A stretch of DNA of 64,000 nt from Rhodospirillales bacterium (lineage in GTDB: Bacteria; Pseudomonadota; Alphaproteobacteria; Acetobacterales; Acetobacteraceae). The stretch spans positions 1-64,000 of the forward strand of contig JANXTF010000014.1 in assembly GCA_025352565.1 (NCBI GenBank), read 5' to 3'. Position 1 is the stretch's first letter, and every line of letters starts with the position of its first letter. The notes below the pieces were generated by a model. It was not told where the DNA came from. It did no database searches and saw nothing but the letters and a program-made list of their open reading frames with translations. Positions 34,620 through 43,940 of this stretch are shown here, in pieces. The translations under genes and the position numbers were made by a program.

Positions 34620-34709
34620 CCTGCGGGTCAGGCCGGCGGCGCAAGCCTTGCCGATGCCGCCGGCCCCACCCGTGATGACGAATTACCGCCCCTCGAAACA
34701 GTCCTCCAT
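34620..34709 (-). pseudogene. SDR N-terminal remnant with in-frame stop
   Basis: From the ATG at 34709 the frame reads MEDCFEGR, a TAA stop, then FVITGGAGGIGKACAAGL, which is the TGxxxGIG cofactor motif of an SDR. The rest of the gene is missing and the ThuA remnant follows. The ATG lies 6 bp after the stop of the binding-protein remnant, as in an operon. Confidence 0.6.
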
Positions 34710-34714
34710 GCGGG

Positions 34715-35045
34715 TCACTTCGAGGCCCACGCGACCTTCGCCGTGGCGTGGTCAGGCGGATACACCGCGCGCGGCTTACCGCTCTGCCACTGGATGATGA
34801 CGAGGCGATTTTCGGCGCGCCGGCCGGTCTCGTCCCATTTGAGCCGGCCGTTGAACAAGCGCCCGGCATCCGTCGTGGTATCCATCTTGCGGATTTCCTC
34901 GGCGACGCGGCGCCGGTCGGCGACGCCGGCCTTTTCGAGCGCGTCGCGGAAGATCATCACCTGTCCGTAGCCGTCGAGAACCTGCCCGATCATCCACGGC
35001 TCGCCGCTGCGCGCCTTGAACCGTTCCGCGAGTTCCTGCTGGTCC
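34715..35045 (-). pseudogene. Liv-type substrate-binding protein, C-terminal remnant
   Basis: This frame carries about 108 residues from the end of a branched-chain-amino-acid-type binding protein: QELAERFKARSGEPWMIGQ, DGYGQVMIFRDALEKAG, RRRVAEEIRKMDTTTDAG and LVIIQWQSGKPRAVYPP. It begins out of frame right where the LivG-like ATPase breaks off, so a deletion joined the two genes. The N-terminal two thirds are gone. The ATG at 34993 is internal. Confidence 0.7.
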
Positions 35046-35931
35046 TGGCCGCGAGCGCGCGGGCGAGTTCCATCAGGCGCAGTTCGAGGTTGGTGAGGTT
35101 CTTTACGCCGAAGCCGGCCTTGGGCGCGAGGTCCACGCGTTCGAGGGCCGCGTGCGCCCGGGCCAGGGCCGAACCCCGGTCATGGGTGGATGCGAGGGTG
35201 CCGACGACCACGTTGTCGAGCACCGTCATGCGCGCGAATGGTCGGGTGACCTGGAATGTGCGGCCGACGCCGAGGCGGCAGATTTCGTTGGGCCGGAGAC
35301 CCTTCAACGTCTTGCCGCCCAGCAGGACGTCGCCCGCGCTGTAGCCGTAGAAGCCGTTGAGCAGGTTGAACAGCGTCGTCTTGCCGGCCCCGTTCGGCCC
35401 GATGATGCCGACGATTGTGCCGCTACGGACGGTGAAGCTGACATCCTTCAGAGCCTGGGGGCCGCCGAACATCTTCGACAGCCCCGACACTTGAAGCAAG
35501 TCCGCTCCTTTGCCGCGAGGTTGAACGCGGGGCGTGGTGAGGGCCGGGACCTGGGCCTGCCGCGCGGGTGCCAGGTTTGGAGCGGGGCGTCGCTTGACCA
35601 TGTGGTCTCGTACGCGCCAGTACAGGCCCTCCGGCGCCACCACGATCACGACGATTATCACGAGGCCGTAGATGACGCCCTGGATGCCGGGCAGGATATG
35701 CCCGAGCGAGGCCCGCAACGTCTCGGCGAGCGGAATCCGCACCACCGCGCCGATCACGGCTCCCCACAGCGTGCCGACGCCGCCGAACAACGTCATGATC
35801 AGCGCCTGCGCCGAAACCAGCGGCCCGAGCAGGTAGGGGTCATGGACCATGATCGTCACCGCCGCCATCACGCCCGCGACCAGGGCGATAAGCAGGAAGG
35901 ATCGCCCGCGCGCATCGACCAGGCTCATCAC
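34990..35931 (-). pseudogene. LivM-LivG fusion with two large deletions
   Basis: The 313-codon frame starts with a LivM-like first helix (SFLLIALVAGVMAAVTIMVHD), jumps to the LivM end (FGGVGTLWGAVIGAVV, LPGIQGVIYGLVIIV), and continues through a linker into a LivG ATPase. Walker A GPNGAGKTT and Q-loop GVGRTFQVTRPFARMTV are present. The frame breaks after LELRLMELARALA and ends in unrelated residues. The middle of LivM (about 200 residues), Walker B and the switch region are missing, so neither half can work. Fused LivM-LivG proteins exist in nature, so the fusion itself is probably original. Confidence 0.75.
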
Positions 35932-36746
35932 ATGCGCTCCGCGCTACGCCCGAACAGGCCCTGTGGACGCCACAGCACCACGCCCGCGTACATGACGATG
36001 ACGAACTCGAGGCCGATGTGAGGCCGGAACGAATAATATGTGGCGATCAGGCCGCCCGCGAGCGCTGTGACACCTATGCCGATCGCGAACGCATACGCAT
36101 ACGCATACGACCGTTCGACATCGATGCCGACGATCGTCGCGGCCGTGGGATTGTCGGCCGCCGCCCGCATCGTCGTGCCGATACGGGTGTGGTGAACGAA
36201 CCAGAACAGGCCGCCGCCGATCACCACGGCGAACACCCACCCGATAGCGCGGGCGCGGTCGACGAAGATCATGATCTCGGAATCGGTGTATGGGCCGAAC
36301 GTCCAGGAGGTCGATGCGAGCGTGGTGGGAACCGTCTGCGGCGACGAGCCGAACAGGGTCATCGCACCGTGGGACAGCACCAGGCTGAGGCCGAGCGTCA
36401 GGATGAGTAGCGCGAAATGCCCCTCGTTGTCGCTGTCGGCCACCCGCGTGCCACTCACGCGCGCGATCAGGTAGCGTTGCGTTCCCCAGCCGGCGAAACC
36501 GACCACCACGCCCGCGCACACGACACCGATATAGGCCCCGGCGACAGGCCCGAGGAACGCCGTCGATCCAAGCGAGACGGCGACGAAGGCGGTTGTATAC
36601 ATGCCGAGCATCATGAACTCGCCCTGGGCGAAGTTGATGACGCGGATCACGCCGAAGATCATGCCGAGGCCGGTGCAGAGCAGGCCGTAGATGCCGCCGA
36701 CGAGAATGCCCGTAATCAGGCGTTGCAGGATGCTCTCGATCAGCAT
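35928..36746 (-). pseudogene. livH: LivH-like permease with internal deletion
   Basis: The start is the ATG at 36746 (MLIESILQRLITGILVGGIYG). The 272-aa frame is a normal LivH up to GLEFVIVMYAGVVL, but then joins straight to WRPQGLFGRSAERM. In intact LivH proteins a segment of about 40 residues carrying the last two helices (GGLGSxxGAFxGG onward) lies between them. The deletion is in frame, so a shortened protein could still be made. Its end overlaps the LivM-LivG frame by 4 bp, the original operon coupling. Confidence 0.75.
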
Positions 36747-36753
36747 GCCGATG

Positions 36754-36873
36754 TCATCGCGCGGTGAACCCGCCATCGATCGTCAGCGCGGAGCCGGTGA
36801 CGCCCATCTCACACGCGGCCGCACCCATGCCGATCCGCGCCGGGGGCGCGCTTACCAGACGATCAGGTGCCAT
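36754..36873 (-). pseudogene. SDR with its middle deleted
   Basis: This 39-codon frame has a good Shine-Dalgarno (AAGGA), begins MAPDRLVSAPPARIG and ends CEMGVTGSALTIDGGFTAR, the unmistakable C-terminus of an SDR. About 200 residues between the start and the end are missing. It overlaps the LivH upstream region in the original operon order. Confidence 0.65.
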
Positions 36874-36930
36874 CTGCTGCTTCCTTGACCGACAGATGCT
36901 AATTGCAAAACCGTGAATGCCGAATTTCGT

Positions 36931-36960
36931 TTGACGTAACTTCCGGTGGCATTTGATACT
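36931..36960 (+). promoter_or_regulatory. Candidate sigma-70 promoter for the SDR at 37140
   Basis: TTGACG (36931-36936) and GATACT (36955-36960) are 18 nt apart in an unusually AT-rich stretch, pointing right. A palindrome lies just downstream at 36995. The match is moderate. Confidence 0.3.
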
Positions 36961-36994
36961 GATAGATGGAATCATTTCTATAGGCTTGCAAAAA

Positions 36995-37008
36995 TTACCG
37001 CTCGGTAA
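36995..37008 (+). promoter_or_regulatory. TetR-type palindromic operator candidate
   Basis: TTACCG-CT-CGGTAA is a perfect 14-bp palindrome of the kind bound by many TetR-family repressors. It lies between the decayed leftward liv locus and the rightward SDR. No TetR gene is visible in the window. Confidence 0.45.
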
Positions 37009-37139
37009 GCGAGTGGCGCGAACCGTGGGGCAGCCGGATGGATGTCGCGAAAACACGATGCACCGGATCGCGCTTCGGAGCGGTGCAACAACGCGATCGG
37101 CAATCGCTGGCTAAGCAAAAATCTTAGGGAAGCAGGGCA

Positions 37140-37901
37140 ATGGGACAGCTTGACGGAAAAACGGCGGTGATCACCGGGGCAGCGAATGGCATTGGGCTGG
37201 CTGCCGCCGAGCTATTCGTCGCGGAAGGCGCGCGCCTTCTGCTGATCGATCTCGACGAGGCGGCGCTGGGGGATATTTCCGGACACCTTGGTCCGAACGT
37301 TTCGTATCACGTCGCGGATGTGTCCCAGGCGGAGTCCGCGGGTCGCTATACCAGGGACGCCATCGAGCGCTACGGCCGGATCGATATCGCCATCCTGAAC
37401 GCTGGCATCGAGGGGGATGTCGGGCCGATCGGCAAGGTCTCGCTCGCAACCTTCGACCGTGTGATGGCGGTCAACCTGCGCGGTGTCTGGCTGGGCCTGT
37501 CCGCCCTCATGCCGGCGATGAAAGCGGGCGGCGGCAGCATCGTGATAACGTCGTCGATTGGGGGCCTGAAGGGGACGCCGATGCTGGCACCGTATGGTGC
37601 AAGCAAGCACGCCGTGATCGGGCTGATGAAGTCCGCCGCCGTCGAGGGCGCGCCGGACCGCATTCGCGTCAACACGGTTAATCCCGGCCCGATCGACACC
37701 AGGATGATCGGTGCCATCGAAATGGGGCGGAACCCCAGCGACCCGGCCGCCGCGCGCCGGGCCGGCGTGACGCGGATACCGCTGCAGCGTTACGGCCAGC
37801 CGGCCGAGGTCGCGGCGATGATGCTGTTTCTGGCAAGCGACGCGTCCAGTTTCTGCACCGGTGCCACCTATCAGGTCGATGGCGGCTCGCTAAGCTCGTA
37901 A
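37140..37901 (+). CDS. SDR-family NAD(P)-dependent oxidoreductase
   Basis: This intact 253-aa SDR has TGAANGIGLAAAELF, NAG in AILNAGIEGD, the catalytic Ser in ITSSIGG, YGASKHAV and a C-terminal FCTGATYQVDGGSLSS. GAAGC lies 9 nt upstream of the start. It stands alone, divergent from the decayed liv operon and probably controlled by the palindrome in between. Substrate unknown. Confidence 0.88.
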   Translation: MGQLDGKTAVITGAANGIGLAAAELFVAEGARLLLIDLDEAALGDISGHLGPNVSYHVADVSQAESAGRYTRDAIERYGRIDIAILNAGIEGDVGPIGKVSLATFDRVMAVNLRGVWLGLSALMPAMKAGGGSIVITSSIGGLKGTPMLAPYGASKHAVIGLMKSAAVEGAPDRIRVNTVNPGPIDTRMIGAIEMGRNPSDPAAARRAGVTRIPLQRYGQPAEVAAMMLFLASDASSFCTGATYQVDGGSLSS

Positions 37902-38129
37902 GAGCCGGGTGGGCGGTGGTATCTCCGCTAATCGGGGGTACGCCACAGGCCGGGCGGGATAACACGGGTCGTGGCACCTACCGGGAATACGGATAGCTGT
38001 CCCATACCTGCTGAGAAGGCCGCCCGGCAAGCAATCCTTGCGCGGACGGCGCAAGGCGGCGTCAGGGGACGATGACTCCCTGGCCAGCCTGCTCACCGCC
38101 TGAAATCGTTCACCAGAGTCCCCTGGCGC

Positions 38130-38226
38130 AAGCGGCACATCCTGGTGGACACGCTCGGCCTGATCGTTGCCAACCGGGTCGAACCGGCCAGTATGCCGGA
38201 CCAGCGCGCCGGTGCCGCGTCCAAAC
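38130..38226 (+). mobile_element. IS5-type transposase scrap
   Basis: The frame from 38130 reads KRHILVDTLGLIVANRVEP then ASMPDQRAGA, the conserved KRHxxVDTxGL stretch of IS5-family transposases that contains a catalytic Asp (VDT). Nothing before or after belongs to a transposase and no terminal inverted repeats are visible. It abuts the end of the GlcD-like gene. The spacer 37902-38129 holds no recognised gene. Confidence 0.55.
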
Positions 38227-39606
38227 TCAGTTGAGGAACATCTTTCCGGGATTCATGATCCCGCGCGGGTCGATCGCGGATTTGAGGGTGCGCATGACCG
38301 CAATCGCCTCGCTGCCGTGCTCCTCCTCGATGAAGCCGCGTTTGCCGATTCCGACGCCGTGCTCGCCACTCGCCGAGCCGCCGAGGCCGAGCGCGCGGGC
38401 GACGATTTTCTTGTCGAGCTCGAAGGCGCGTTCCACCGCCCCCGGTTCGTCGGACACGAGGATGATCGTGTGAAAATTGCCGTCGCCGACGTGGCCGACC
38501 AAGGGGGCCGTCAGGCCCGACGCGGCGATATCTTCCTTCACGCCCAAGATCGCCTCGGCGAGCCTGGAGATCGGCACCACGGCGTCCGTGGTCATGCCGC
38601 GATGGCCGGGTTTGAGCGCGAGGGCCGCCCAATACGCGTCGTGGCGGGCCTGCCAGAGTTTGGCGCGCTCGGCGGGGTCGATCGCCCAGCGAAAGCCCAG
38701 ACCGCCGAAATCGACGGCAATCGCCTCGGTCTGCTCCGCCTGTTCGGACACGCTGGCAGGTGTGCCGTGGAATTCGAGAAACAGGGTCGGCACCGCTTGC
38801 AGCCCTTCGAGTTTGGAATAGGCGATGCACGCGCCCATCTGCACATCGTCGATGAGCTCGATGCGCGCCACCGGAATGCCAGCCTGCATCACCGCGATCA
38901 CGGTCTCGACCGCGCCGGCCATGCTGTCGTACTGGCAGACGGCCGAGGAAATCGACTCCGGAATACCGTGCAGTTTCAGGGTGATTTCGGTGATGATGCC
39001 AAGCGTGCCCTCGCTGCCGATGAAAAGATGCGTCAGGTCGTAGCCGGTGGCCGATTTGCGCACCCGTCCGCCGGTGCGGATCGCGCGGCCATCGGGCAGT
39101 GCCACGGTCAGCCCCAGCACGTTTTCGCGGATGGTGCCGTAACGCACGGCCGCGGTGCCCGAGGCGCGCGTCGCGCACATGCCGCCGATGGTGCAGACGC
39201 TACCGGGATCGACTGGGAAAAACAGGCCCTGGTCGCGCAAATGTTCGTTCAGCTGCTGGCGTGTGACGCCGGGCTGGACGCGGCAATCCATGTCGTCCTG
39301 GTTGACCTCGAGGATGGCGTTCATGCGGCTGAGGTCGAAGGTGATGCCGCCGCGCACCGGTGTCACATGGCCTTCCAGCGAGGTGCCGGCGCCGAACGGC
39401 ACGACGGGCACGTTATGGGCATGGCACAAAGCCAGCAATTGGCTGATTTCGTCGGCTGTTTCGGGGAACGCGACGGCGTCGGGCATGGCGTGGGGCAGCG
39501 CGTCCTCGCCGTGGCTGTGCTGTTCGCGCAGTGCCGCGTTGACGGTGATCCTGTCGCCCAGGAATGCGCCGGCCTGGGCGATGACGGTATCGACGAGACG
39601 AGACAT
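38227..39606 (-). CDS. FAD-binding dehydrogenase, GlcD / D-lactate dehydrogenase family
   Basis: The start is the ATG at 39606 (MSRLVDTVIAQAGAFLGDR). This 459-aa flavoprotein has the PCMH FAD domain with VPVVPFGAGTSLEGHVTPVRGG, DCRVQPGVTRQQLNEHL, GSVCTIGGMCATRASG and EGTLGIITEITLKLHG. The C-terminal catalytic domain has LVGHVGDGNFHTIIL and GLGGSASGEHGVGIGKRGF. It oxidises D-2-hydroxy acids such as D-lactate or glycolate and passes electrons to a quinone or cytochrome. It is 95 bp downstream of the LysR gene in the same direction and borders the RuBisCO-like cluster, where it could handle a glycolate- or lactate-type product. Confidence 0.88.
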   Translation of the reverse strand: MSRLVDTVIAQAGAFLGDRITVNAALREQHSHGEDALPHAMPDAVAFPETADEISQLLALCHAHNVPVVPFGAGTSLEGHVTPVRGGITFDLSRMNAILEVNQDDMDCRVQPGVTRQQLNEHLRDQGLFFPVDPGSVCTIGGMCATRASGTAAVRYGTIRENVLGLTVALPDGRAIRTGGRVRKSATGYDLTHLFIGSEGTLGIITEITLKLHGIPESISSAVCQYDSMAGAVETVIAVMQAGIPVARIELIDDVQMGACIAYSKLEGLQAVPTLFLEFHGTPASVSEQAEQTEAIAVDFGGLGFRWAIDPAERAKLWQARHDAYWAALALKPGHRGMTTDAVVPISRLAEAILGVKEDIAASGLTAPLVGHVGDGNFHTIILVSDEPGAVERAFELDKKIVARALGLGGSASGEHGVGIGKRGFIEEEHGSEAIAVMRTLKSAIDPRGIMNPGKMFLN

Positions 39607-39701
39607 GCAGGACCTTTCGATGAAGAAGCTTATTGATCGGCCGGCGTGGTGGGCAGCGAGGCCGTCGGCGATTGCCGACCTGATCCGCATTGCAAATCCA
39701 C

Positions 39702-40649
39702 TCAAAACCGGGCGACCCGGTTCAACCCTGCCTTGCTCGAAACACAGGCACTCCCGCACCAATCGCCGCTGGCTTCCGAGCGCTTCATTTCACTTTCCAG
39801 CCACAGCACGAGGCGTCGCAGGCCGGGGCGGGCGCGGAGGTGGTCGGCATACCATAATTCAAGCCGATGCGGGCCGGGCACGAAACCGAACGGCGCAGCG
39901 AGATGCCCAGCGTCGATCTCGCTTTCGACAAGAAGGCGCGGCGTGAGCGCCAGGCCCAGGCCGCAGGCAGCCGCTTGGATCAGCAGGTAGAAGTGGCCGT
40001 AACTCTCATGCGGGACGACGACGATATCTGGCCGTCCGATAGTGCCAGTCCACTCCGCCCAGGCCCCCGGTCGTGTCGCGGTGGAAAGGATACGCGCGCG
40101 GACCAGGTCGTCCGGCGTCGCGTGGGCGAAGCGCGCCGCGTAATCAGGGTGACATACCGGGCCAATGTCTTCGGTCATCAGATTTTTGGTGACCGCCGTC
40201 GAAGGTGGGCGGTACATGCTGGTGCGGATCGCCACGCTGATCCCGTCGCGAATGAAATCGATATCGCCATGGCTGATATTCAACCGCAGTTCGACGTCCG
40301 GGTTGGCTTGCTTGAAGCTCTCGAGACGCGGGATCAACCAATACATCATGATCGTGGCCGAGCATGACAGGGTCAGCGGCCCCGGCTGGACGCGCGAAAC
40401 CGCCAGATGCATCTGCCCGAATGCATCGGCCAAGCCGATAGCGAGCTGCGCTCCCTCGGTCGTCGTCGAAACCGCACGGGGAAGTCGCTGAAGCAGGAGG
40501 AGTCCGAACTGAACTTCGAGCGCCTTGATATGCCTGCTCACGGCGCCATGCGTCACACCCAACTCCGCTGCCGCGGCGCTCATACTGCCCAGGCGGGCGG
40601 TCGCCTCGAACGCCCTCAGGCCGTTGAGTGGCAAGCGAGGCAACGACAT
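39702..40649 (-). CDS. LysR-family transcriptional regulator (GcvA-like)
   Basis: This 315-aa regulator has the N-terminal helix-turn-helix typical of GcvA-type LysR proteins: LNGLRAFEATARLGSMSAAAAELGVTHGAVSRHIKALE. The effector domain includes GPLTLSCSATIMMYWLIPRL. About 20 residues at the end (DWCGSACVSSKAGLNRVARF) extend beyond the usual C-terminus, probably from loss of an earlier stop. It is divergent from the TRAP permease at 40920, with 270 bp between, so it likely controls the RuBisCO-like cluster. Confidence 0.87.
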   Translation of the reverse strand: MSLPRLPLNGLRAFEATARLGSMSAAAAELGVTHGAVSRHIKALEVQFGLLLLQRLPRAVSTTTEGAQLAIGLADAFGQMHLAVSRVQPGPLTLSCSATIMMYWLIPRLESFKQANPDVELRLNISHGDIDFIRDGISVAIRTSMYRPPSTAVTKNLMTEDIGPVCHPDYAARFAHATPDDLVRARILSTATRPGAWAEWTGTIGRPDIVVVPHESYGHFYLLIQAAACGLGLALTPRLLVESEIDAGHLAAPFGFVPGPHRLELWYADHLRARPGLRRLVLWLESEMKRSEASGDWCGSACVSSKAGLNRVARF

Positions 40650-40919
40650 GGCGACGGTGCTCTCCTCTCGATCTGGAGCTGTCAGATTTTATCACAGGTT
40701 GGCGCGTGGATGATAGATTGAAGGGGAGCGGCAACGCCGGGTAGCCTGCCCGACAACAAGTAAAATCAGTTAGGGTGGAAACAAGAACGTCGAGCCGGCC
40801 GCGCCAACTGTCTCCGACCTGGGGGCAAGCCCGACCCGAAAATGTGCAGCCAGCGGCCCTCGCACGGACCGAAAGCGACCTCTGACACCCTCGTCGGCTA
40901 GCTCCTCGTACTCATAGGG

Positions 40920-42815
40920 ATGTCCATGTCCGCAATCGTGCCTGCAATTGCGCCTGCCGCTGTGAACGCTGCCCGCCCCATGGGGCTGGGCCGGCGGCTG
41001 ATTACAATCATCGATCGTGGCATCGGGGGCGTGGTCGAGCGTGCAGCCGCCTTGCTGGTCCTCGCGGAGATACTGATCCTCTTCCTGGGCGTGATCAGCC
41101 GCTATGTCTTTCATAACCCGATCGTCTGGTCGGATGAACTCGCGTCCATCCTGTTCCTTTGGCTCGCAATGCTGGGTTCGGTCGTTGCGTTCCGGCGGGC
41201 GGAGCACATGCGGATGACTGCGCTGGTCAACATGGCCGGTCCCGCCGCGGGTCCGTTTCTCGAGGCGCTCGCGCTGGCAGTGAGCGTTGGCTTTCTCGCG
41301 CTCACGATCGGGCCTGCGTTCGAGTTCGCGCTGGAGGAGCGTTTCATCACGACCCCGGCCCTGGAGATTTCGAACGTATGGCGCGCGGCGGCCCTGCCGC
41401 TGGGCATTGTCCTGATGCTGGCGATCGGCGTCTTCCGCCTGATCGAAAGCCCCAACCGGCGCTTGGTTCTGGCGGCTGCTGCCACTGTTGCGGTGGTCGG
41501 TTTCGCCCTCTTTCTCGCCGGGCCACTCTTCCGGCCACTCGGCAACTACAACCTGCTCCTTTTCTTTGTCGGGCTCGTCGGAGCTCTCGTGCTCGCCGGG
41601 GTACCGATCGCCTTCACCTTCGGCATCGCCACCTTCGGCTACCTGGCGCTGACGACGCGGCTGCCGGTGATCGTTCTGGTCGGCCGCATGGACGAGGGGA
41701 TGAGCCATCTGATCCTGCTCGCGGTTCCGCTGTTCGTCTTCCTTGGGCTGCTGATCGAGATGACGGGGATGGCGCGGGCCATGGTCGGGTTCCTGGCGAG
41801 CCTTCTCGGCCACGTGAAGGGCGGCCTCTCCTACGTCCTGGTCGGGGCGATGTACCTCGTCTCTGGCATCTCAGGGTCGAAGGCGGCCGACATGGCAGCC
41901 GTGGCGCCCGTGCTGTTTCCTGAAATGAAGGCGCGTGGCGCCAAGGAGGGCGACCTGGTGGCGCTCCTTGCCGCGACCGGGGCGCAAACGGAGACCATTC
42001 CTCCCTCGATCGTTCTGATCACGATCGGTTCCGTGACAGGCGTATCCATCTCGGCGCTGTTCACGGGGGGTCTGCTCCCTGGTCTGGTGCTCGGGACCAC
42101 GCTCTGCATGCTCGTCTGGTGGCGCTACCGGGATGAGGACCTCAGCGGTGTCGCGCGGCCGTCGGGCCGGGCCATCGGGCGCGCGCTGGTCATCGCGTTT
42201 CCGGCGCTCCTTCTGCCGTTCGTGATCAGGGCCGCCGTGGTGGAGGGTGTGGCGACAGCGACCGAGGTATCGACGATCGGTATCGTGTATGCGGCGCTTG
42301 CCGGACTCCTGGTCTATCGGCAGTTCCCGGTCGCTCGCCTTTTCCCGATGCTCGTCACGACGGCCGCCCTGTCGGGTGCCATCCTGCTCATCATCGGGGC
42401 TGCGACCGGCATGGCCTGGGCGCTCACGCAATCGGGCTTCTCGGGCACGCTCGCGATCATGATGAAAGCCCTGCCAGGCGGAACCCTGACCTTTCTGATC
42501 GTGTCCGCGCTCGCCTTCGTCGTCCTGGGGTCCGTCCTCGAAGGCATTCCGGCGATAGTTCTGTTCGGGCCGCTGATGTTCCCAATCGCCAAGCAGGTCG
42601 GCGTGCACGAGGTTCACTACGCCATGGTGGTGATCCTGGCGATGGGGATTGGACTGTTCGCGCCACCGTTTGGCGTCGGCTATTACGCTGCCTGCGCCAT
42701 CAGTCGCATTCATCCGGATGCCGGGATGCGGCCGATCGTGGGCTACATCGCCGCCCTCGTGGTGGGCCTCGCCGTGGTCATCGCCGTGCCATGGATTTCG
42801 ATCGGGTTTCTATGA
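40920..42815 (+). CDS. TRAP transporter permease, fused DctQ-DctM
   Basis: This 631-aa membrane protein joins the small DctQ subunit (residues about 25-190, with ISRYVFHNPIVWSDELASILFLWLAMLGS) to the large DctM subunit. DctM begins at LFFVGLVGALVLAGVPIAFTFGIATF and includes LFVFLGLLIEMTGMARAM, YLVSGISGSKAADMAAVAP and FGVGYYAACAISR. Sodium-driven TRAP systems import carboxylates and sugar acids with a DctP protein, here encoded at 42878 and 46883. The gene opens the rightward cluster. Confidence 0.92.
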   Translation: MSMSAIVPAIAPAAVNAARPMGLGRRLITIIDRGIGGVVERAAALLVLAEILILFLGVISRYVFHNPIVWSDELASILFLWLAMLGSVVAFRRAEHMRMTALVNMAGPAAGPFLEALALAVSVGFLALTIGPAFEFALEERFITTPALEISNVWRAAALPLGIVLMLAIGVFRLIESPNRRLVLAAAATVAVVGFALFLAGPLFRPLGNYNLLLFFVGLVGALVLAGVPIAFTFGIATFGYLALTTRLPVIVLVGRMDEGMSHLILLAVPLFVFLGLLIEMTGMARAMVGFLASLLGHVKGGLSYVLVGAMYLVSGISGSKAADMAAVAPVLFPEMKARGAKEGDLVALLAATGAQTETIPPSIVLITIGSVTGVSISALFTGGLLPGLVLGTTLCMLVWWRYRDEDLSGVARPSGRAIGRALVIAFPALLLPFVIRAAVVEGVATATEVSTIGIVYAALAGLLVYRQFPVARLFPMLVTTAALSGAILLIIGAATGMAWALTQSGFSGTLAIMMKALPGGTLTFLIVSALAFVVLGSVLEGIPAIVLFGPLMFPIAKQVGVHEVHYAMVVILAMGIGLFAPPFGVGYYAACAISRIHPDAGMRPIVGYIAALVVGLAVVIAVPWISIGFL

Positions 42816-42877
42816 GCCTTGGCCGGAACGCTCCGGCAGCACCTCAAAAGTTCACCGGCAAAACAGAGGAAACAATC

Positions 42878-43885
42878 ATGACGAAGCCGACGCGCCGTAC
42901 GGTTGTGCTTACCGGAGTGGCTGGTCTTGCTGCTCCCTGGGTCGCGAGGGCGGCCGAACCGGACTTCAGGCTCAAGTTCGGAAACATCGTGTCTGGCGAC
43001 CATCCGCTCAACACGTCGATGGCCAAGGTTCGTGACCGCGTTGCCCGGGAAACCGACGGCAAGGTCATGATCGAGCTGTTCCCCAAGAACCAGCTCGGGT
43101 CCGATGCCGACATGCTCAGCCAACTGCGTTCCGGCGCACTCGAGCTATTTGCTCAAACGGGCGTCCTGATGTCCACCCTGGTGCCGCTTGCGTCGATAAC
43201 CGGCATCGGCTTCGCCTTTTCCAGCTACGAGAAGGTTTGGTCGGCCCTGGACGGCCCGTTGGGCAAGCAGGTCCGCGGTGCCTTCGAGAAGGCCAATCTC
43301 GTGTGCATGGAGAATTCCTACAATCACGGCTTCCGCCAGACGACATCGTCGACGAAACCGATCCGTGTTCCGGACGACTTCAACGGCTTCAAGATACGCG
43401 TCCCGCCGAGCCCGCTCTGGACCTCTATGTTCAAGGCATTCGGCGCCTCGCCCGTTTCCATTCCCTGGGCGGAAACCTACTCCGCGATGCAAACGAAAAT
43501 CGCGGACGGGCTTGAGCAGCCGCTGATCGGTCTGCTCGTCGACAAGATGTACGAAGTGCAGAAATATTGTTCAGAAACCAACCATATGTGGGACGGATTC
43601 TGGGTTCTTGCCAACCGGCGGTTCTGGGATCGGTTGCCGCCGAACCTCCGCGAGATCATTGAACGGAATATCAATCAAGAAGCCATCGCGCAGCGCAAGG
43701 AGGTTGAATACATGAATGCGAACCTCCAAGCCGAGCTGAAGTCGAAGGGGCTCGATTTCTTCAAAGTGAACAACGAGGACTTCCGTCAACGGCTGATCGG
43801 TGCCGGGTTTTATCAGGAATGGCAGAAGCGCTACGGCGACGAGGCCTGGGCCTTGCTGGAAGCCACCACCGGCAAGCTCGGGTGA
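42878..43885 (+). CDS. dctP: TRAP transporter substrate-binding protein (DctP), first copy
   Basis: The start is the ATG at 42878 (MTKPTRRTVVLTGVAGLAA), with AGAGGA 7 nt upstream. The 335-aa receptor has a twin-arginine-like leader ending near ARAAEPD, GNIVSGDHPLNTSMAKV, ELFPKNQLGSDADMLSQLRSGALELF, the carboxylate-binding Arg region KIRVPPSPLWTSMFKAFGA and PVSIPWAETYSAMQTKIADG. It is closely related to the second copy at 46883. Confidence 0.92.
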   Translation: MTKPTRRTVVLTGVAGLAAPWVARAAEPDFRLKFGNIVSGDHPLNTSMAKVRDRVARETDGKVMIELFPKNQLGSDADMLSQLRSGALELFAQTGVLMSTLVPLASITGIGFAFSSYEKVWSALDGPLGKQVRGAFEKANLVCMENSYNHGFRQTTSSTKPIRVPDDFNGFKIRVPPSPLWTSMFKAFGASPVSIPWAETYSAMQTKIADGLEQPLIGLLVDKMYEVQKYCSETNHMWDGFWVLANRRFWDRLPPNLREIIERNINQEAIAQRKEVEYMNANLQAELKSKGLDFFKVNNEDFRQRLIGAGFYQEWQKRYGDEAWALLEATTGKLG

Positions 43886-43940
43886 CGTTTTGCGGGAGGG
43901 CACCCGGCCCCGCCTATCCCTCCGAATATGAGCACCACGC

